Shown: positions 6,756-9,328 of the stretch, in pieces
Numbering within the stretch: the first letter of the stretch is position 1
Layout of the letters: every line of letters starts with the position of its first letter
Source of the DNA: Streptosporangiaceae bacterium
Lineage (GTDB): Bacteria; Actinomycetota; Actinomycetes; Streptosporangiales; Streptosporangiaceae
Direction: 5' to 3'
Length of the DNA: 9,328 bases
Assembly (NCBI GenBank): GCA_030045215.1
Contig: JASIBJ010000234.1
Coordinates: 1-9,328, forward strand
The notes under the pieces: model-generated
The model's input: the letters and a program-made list of their open reading frames with translations, nothing else
The model's database searches: none
Told to the model about the DNA's origin: nothing
Position numbers and translations under genes: made by a program

Positions 6756-8213
6756 CTAGCCGATCGTGAACTCAGCGGGCTTGAAGCGGCGTGTGCGCCG
6801 GCGGAAGGAGAAGGTGAAACCGGGCCAGAGCGTGAGGTTGCGTCCCTGGCTGTCGAGGTACCAGCTGGAGCAACCCGAGCCCCAGACCGTCTTCGGCAGC
6901 TTGCGCTGCAGTCTCGCGTTGTAGGCGGCAGCCACGTCGGGGCGAACTTCGAACGAGCCGCCTCCCGCGGCCTGGACCTGCTCGATCGCATCGACGATGA
7001 AGTTCAGCTGGCTCTCGATCATCAACAGCATCGACGAGTGCCCGAGGCCGGTGTTGGCGCCGGTGAGCTGGAAAAAGTTGGGGAAGCCCGGCACGACGGT
7101 GCCGAGGTAGGTCTGCCCGAATGCCTCGGCGAGCGTGCGGCCGCCACGACCGGCCAGCTTTGTGAACATCGGGTTGTCGGTCACGTGGAATCCGGTCGCG
7201 AGGATCACCGTGTCGACATTGTGCTCGATGCCGTCAGCGGTCACCACACCGTCGGCGCGGAACTCGATGATCTTCTCGGTGACCAGGCTGACATTCGGCC
7301 GGACGATCGCGGGGTAAAAGTCATTCGAGGGCAGCACGCGCTTGCAGCCCAGGTTGTACGTCGGCGTCAGCTGCGACCGCATCTCCTCGTCGGTGACCGC
7401 GCTGTACATATGTCTGCGCCACACCGCTTCGGCCCGCTTGAGGATCTTCGGATTCTGCACGAACCCGAAGGCCAGCAGCTCACGTATCCAGTAAACCGCC
7501 GCGCGGTTAGCTCGCTGTGCCGACGGCAGCGCCCGGTACAGGACCTTCGTGCGCTGCTTCACCGGGTGGTTGTTGTGCGGCACCACGAAGGGAGCGGTTC
7601 GCTGGAAGAGCGTCAGGTGCTCGACCTCGGGCTGGATCGACGGCACGATCTGGATCGCCGAGGCCCCCGTCCCCACGACGGCCACGCGCCGGCCCTCCGG
7701 CCGCCAGTCACCGTCCCACCGCGCCGAGTGCATGATCGTGCCGGCGAACGTCTCTATCCCGGGAATGTCAGGCAGCGACGGCTCGGCCAGCGCACCGACC
7801 CCGGCGATCAGGTAGCGGGCCGTTAGCTGGCCCTTGGTCGTGCTGATCAGCCAGCGGCCGGTTTCGTCATCCCAGCGGGCGGCGGTCACCTCATGACCGA
7901 ACCGCAGGTACCTCTCGAGCCGGTGCCTGGCCGCAATCTGCCGCAGGTACTCCCAGAGCTCCGGCTGGGAGGGATAGCTCTCTGACCAGTCAGGTTTCAG
8001 CGCGAAAGAGTACGAGTACAGATTCGACTCCACGTCACAACGGCAGCCGGGGTAGGTGTTGTCGCGCCAGGTCCCGCCGACGTCATCGGCCCGCTCCAGG
8101 ATGATCATGTCGCGGTGGCCTGCCTGCTGCAGCCGGATCGCGGCGCCCAGGCCGGAGAACCCGGAACCGATGATCACGAACGTGACGTGCTGGGGTTCGG
8201 CGGCAGCGGTCAT
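6756..8213 (-). CDS. Baeyer-Villiger-type flavin monooxygenase (FMO/BVMO family)
   Basis: A 485-residue FAD- and NADPH-dependent oxygenase, of the class that inserts oxygen next to a ketone or oxygenates a heteroatom. FAD motif GSGFSG is at residues 16-21. GGTWRDNTYPGCRCD is at residues 46-60, close to the usual GGTWRDNTYPGAACD. The exact Baeyer-Villiger fingerprint F-x-G-x-x-x-H-x-x-x-W-D is at residues 156-167 (F156, G158, H162, W166, D167). The NADPH motif GTGASA is at 181-186, followed by FQRTAP (R205). ATGF is at 339-342. Length and motif order are normal and complete. The ATG at 8213 is chosen because AGGAG lies 6 bases upstream; the in-frame ATG at 8243 would add ten residues. It is the first gene of the minus-strand run and diverges from methionine aminopeptidase. 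The substrate is not readable: cyclic ketones, steroids, fatty or aryl ketones are all known for this family. Confidence 0.92.
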   Translation of the reverse strand: MTAAAEPQHVTFVIIGSGFSGLGAAIRLQQAGHRDMIILERADDVGGTWRDNTYPGCRCDVESNLYSYSFALKPDWSESYPSQPELWEYLRQIAARHRLERYLRFGHEVTAARWDDETGRWLISTTKGQLTARYLIAGVGALAEPSLPDIPGIETFAGTIMHSARWDGDWRPEGRRVAVVGTGASAIQIVPSIQPEVEHLTLFQRTAPFVVPHNNHPVKQRTKVLYRALPSAQRANRAAVYWIRELLAFGFVQNPKILKRAEAVWRRHMYSAVTDEEMRSQLTPTYNLGCKRVLPSNDFYPAIVRPNVSLVTEKIIEFRADGVVTADGIEHNVDTVILATGFHVTDNPMFTKLAGRGGRTLAEAFGQTYLGTVVPGFPNFFQLTGANTGLGHSSMLLMIESQLNFIVDAIEQVQAAGGGSFEVRPDVAAAYNARLQRKLPKTVWGSGCSSWYLDSQGRNLTLWPGFTFSFRRRTRRFKPAEFTIG

Positions 8214-8219
8214 GGCGAG

Positions 8220-8224
8220 CTCCT
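8220..8224 (-). promoter_or_regulatory. Shine-Dalgarno AGGAG deciding the monooxygenase start
   Basis: On the minus strand AGGAG stands 6 bases before the ATG at 8213. This selects MTAAAEPQ as the N terminus over the upstream ATG at 8243, which lacks a site as good. Confidence 0.8.
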
Positions 8225-8256
8225 GACGACGACAAACAGTCATGAACCGAATTCCA

Positions 8257-8270
8257 GGTTAACTTGCACC
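8257..8270. promoter_or_regulatory. Imperfect dyad in the divergent monooxygenase/map region
   Basis: GGTTAACTTGCACC contains the palindrome GTTAAC and outer GGT...ACC arms. It lies in the A+T-richer part of the 147-base gap, 44-57 bases upstream of the monooxygenase ATG at 8213. It may belong to a promoter or operator for the minus-strand run. I could not fit a convincing -35/-10 pair on either strand, so this is weak. Confidence 0.2.
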
Positions 8271-8360
8271 AACGCCCGGAACCCCCGAGCCGCGACGCTG
8301 GGCGCGAGATCCGGGCCAGCCGCTGCGTCGTCCGCGGCGCGGGAATGCCACGATGGAGCG

Positions 8361-9128
8361 GTGGTAGAGCTAAAGACACCAGCCGAGATCGAGGCGATGC
8401 GGCCGGCTGGCCGGGTCGTGGCGACCGCCCTGCAGGAGATCCGCAAGCACGCAGCCGTCGGCATAAGCCTGACAGAACTCGATCAGCTGGCCCGAGACGT
8501 TCTGGTCGAGAACGGCGCGACCTCACCGTTTCTCGGCTATCAGCCGAGCTTCGCGCACTCGCCATTTCCCGGCGTGATCTGCTCCTCGGTGAATGACGTC
8601 GCGCTGCACGGCATCCCCGGGCCGTACCGGCTGGCCGACGGGGACCTAGTCAGCATCGACTTTGGCGCCACCTTGCACGGCTGGACCGGCGACTCAGCCA
8701 TCTCATTCACGGTCGGCACGCCGCGCCCGGCGGACCTGCGGCTGATCGAGACCGCAGAGCGGGCGCTGGCGGCCGGGATAGCAGCGGCCAAGCCGGGCGG
8801 CAGGCTCGGTGACGTGTCCGCGGCGATCGGCCGGGTGGCCCGGGCCGCCGGTTACGGGCTGCATACCGACTTTGGCGGGCACGGCGTTGGCCACACGATG
8901 CACGAGTCACCGTCGGTGCCCAATGACGGCAAGGCCGGGCGCGGCTTGAAGCTCGAGCCCGGCCTGGTGATTGCGATCGAGCCATGGTTTATGGTCGGCG
9001 GCCACGACAGCTATCGCATCGACGACGACGGCTGGACGCTGCGTAGCGGCGACGGCAGCCGGGCAGCCCACGTCGAGCACACGGTCGCCATCACCGCCAG
9101 CGGCCCGCAGATCCTGACCACGCTCTAG
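8361..9128 (+). CDS. map: Methionine aminopeptidase, type I
   Basis: A 255-residue cytoplasmic metalloprotease that removes the initiator methionine from new proteins. Every catalytic residue of the type I family is present at the expected spacing: H83 in ALHGIP, metal ligands D100 (SIDFGA), D111 (WTGDSA), H174 (GGHGVGHTMHE), E207 (AIEPW) and E239 (HVEHT), plus H181 and W225. The length fits bacterial enzymes without the SH3-binding extension. The start is the GTG at 8361, giving MVELKTPAEIEAM, the usual opening of actinobacterial homologues. The open frame continues upstream without a plausible start. GGAG at 8355-8358 is only 2 bases from the GTG, and a four-codon reading frame from ATG 8353 overlaps the start, so initiation may be unusual. 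Actinomycetes often carry two or more map genes. This one is not next to adk/secY, so it is probably the extra copy. Confidence 0.93.
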   Translation: MVELKTPAEIEAMRPAGRVVATALQEIRKHAAVGISLTELDQLARDVLVENGATSPFLGYQPSFAHSPFPGVICSSVNDVALHGIPGPYRLADGDLVSIDFGATLHGWTGDSAISFTVGTPRPADLRLIETAERALAAGIAAAKPGGRLGDVSAAIGRVARAAGYGLHTDFGGHGVGHTMHESPSVPNDGKAGRGLKLEPGLVIAIEPWFMVGGHDSYRIDDDGWTLRSGDGSRAAHVEHTVAITASGPQILTTL

Positions 9129-9135
9129 GACCGGC

Positions 9136-9154
9136 GCCTGCCGGCCGGCGAGGC
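9136..9154. terminator. Possible shared hairpin between map and the ABM gene
   Basis: GCCT and AGGC flank the palindrome GCCGGCCGGC with a single bulged G, giving a strong G+C stem in the 31-base gap between two converging genes. The position fits a bidirectional terminator. There is no T-run and the loop is very tight. Confidence 0.35.
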
Positions 9155-9159
9155 CAGCG

Positions 9160-9328
9160 TCAGAGCGCGCAGACTAGCTCGTGGTCGATCTCCACGAACT
9201 CCTCGATCCGGTTCGCGAACTCACCGGCGATCAGCTCCCGGTAGGCCGCAGACGTCGTGTGCGCGTCGTAGGCGGCCTGATCGGCGAAGTGCTCGACGAA
9301 GAGCAGATAATCGGGCCTGGCCGGGTCC
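9160..9328 (-). CDS. ABM-domain (YgiN-like) monooxygenase, C-terminal fragment
   Basis: The last 55 residues and the stop of a protein that enters from the right edge. The visible part reads DYLLFVEHFADQAAYDAHTT, then AAYRELIAGEFANRIEEFVE, ending HELVCAL. An edge strand followed by E-x-F-x-D-x-x-AYDAH-x-x-xxYxE is the standard second half of the antibiotic-biosynthesis-monooxygenase/YgiN ferredoxin-like fold, a dimeric alpha+beta barrel of about 95-110 residues. Such proteins oxidise quinol-type substrates without cofactor or act as small-molecule-binding proteins. The start and the first half are outside the window, so the exact subfamily is open. It converges on map with 31 bases between the stops. 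Confidence 0.8.
   Translation of the reverse strand, partial: DPARPDYLLFVEHFADQAAYDAHTTSAAYRELIAGEFANRIEEFVEIDHELVCAL

Noticed and set aside
6731..6991. N-terminal extension of the first GNAT into the monooxygenase gene
   Set aside because: The added sequence is Ser/Arg-rich, low complexity and lies over the BVMO C terminus, while the family opening begins at the GTG at 6730.
7038..7826. Long plus-strand open frame opposite the monooxygenase
   Set aside because: It is antisense to a complete BVMO-type gene. The protein is compositionally odd and unrecognisable.
8115..8360. N-terminal extension of methionine aminopeptidase
   Set aside because: The upstream codons cross the divergent monooxygenase start and do not match the family. 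MVELKTP at 8361 is the expected N terminus.

Overview
This 9.3 kb window is strongly G+C-rich and has the GTG starts, short overlaps and gene families of a high-GC actinomycete (Actinomycetota, Mycobacteriales/Streptosporangiales/Streptomyces-like). The supporting families are a luciferase-like F420-type oxidoreductase, a flavoprotein of the Mycobacterium tuberculosis Rv0785 type, an actinobacterial GNAT with a conserved TPxNPxYWWGNF block, and a methionine aminopeptidase starting MVELKTP. I see no mobile element, CRISPR array, tRNA or rRNA. Coding density is high and no gene-free stretch exceeds about 150 bases.

Layout, left to right. (1) Positions 1-161, minus strand: N-terminal end of a luciferase-like oxidoreductase that runs off the left edge. 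(2) Positions 303-2356, plus strand: a two-gene unit with a GTGA stop/start overlap, an uncharacterised AttH/CrtC-like (DUF7064/7065-type) protein followed by an APH/ecdysteroid-kinase-like phosphotransferase. (3) Positions 2492-2713, plus: a 73-residue two-helix membrane protein of the PLDc_N type. (4) Positions 2850-3227, plus: a small VOC (Glyoxalase_6-like) protein. (5) Positions 3349-8213, minus: a compact four-gene run read right to left: a Baeyer-Villiger-type flavin monooxygenase, two GNAT acetyltransferases, and an Rv0785-type FAD-binding dehydrogenase. The gaps are 25, 10 and 60 bases. (6) Positions 8361-9128, plus, divergent from the monooxygenase: a type I methionine aminopeptidase. 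(7) Positions 9160-9328, minus: the C-terminal end of an ABM/YgiN-like monooxygenase entering from the right edge.

How the genes may work together. The minus-strand run pairs two flavoproteins of oxidative catabolism (a BVMO-type oxygenase and a dehydrogenase of the fumarate-reductase/KstD superfamily). The left end carries a luciferase-like oxidoreductase next to a kinase-like enzyme. This resembles the oxidative, lipid/terpenoid/steroid-directed accessory metabolism common in actinomycetes, but no substrate can be read from the sequence. Methionine aminopeptidase and the PLDc_N protein look like unrelated neighbours. I do not see a clearly new biological system. The least understood unit is the coupled DUF7064/7065-type plus kinase pair, and the second is the BVMO-GNAT-GNAT-dehydrogenase run.
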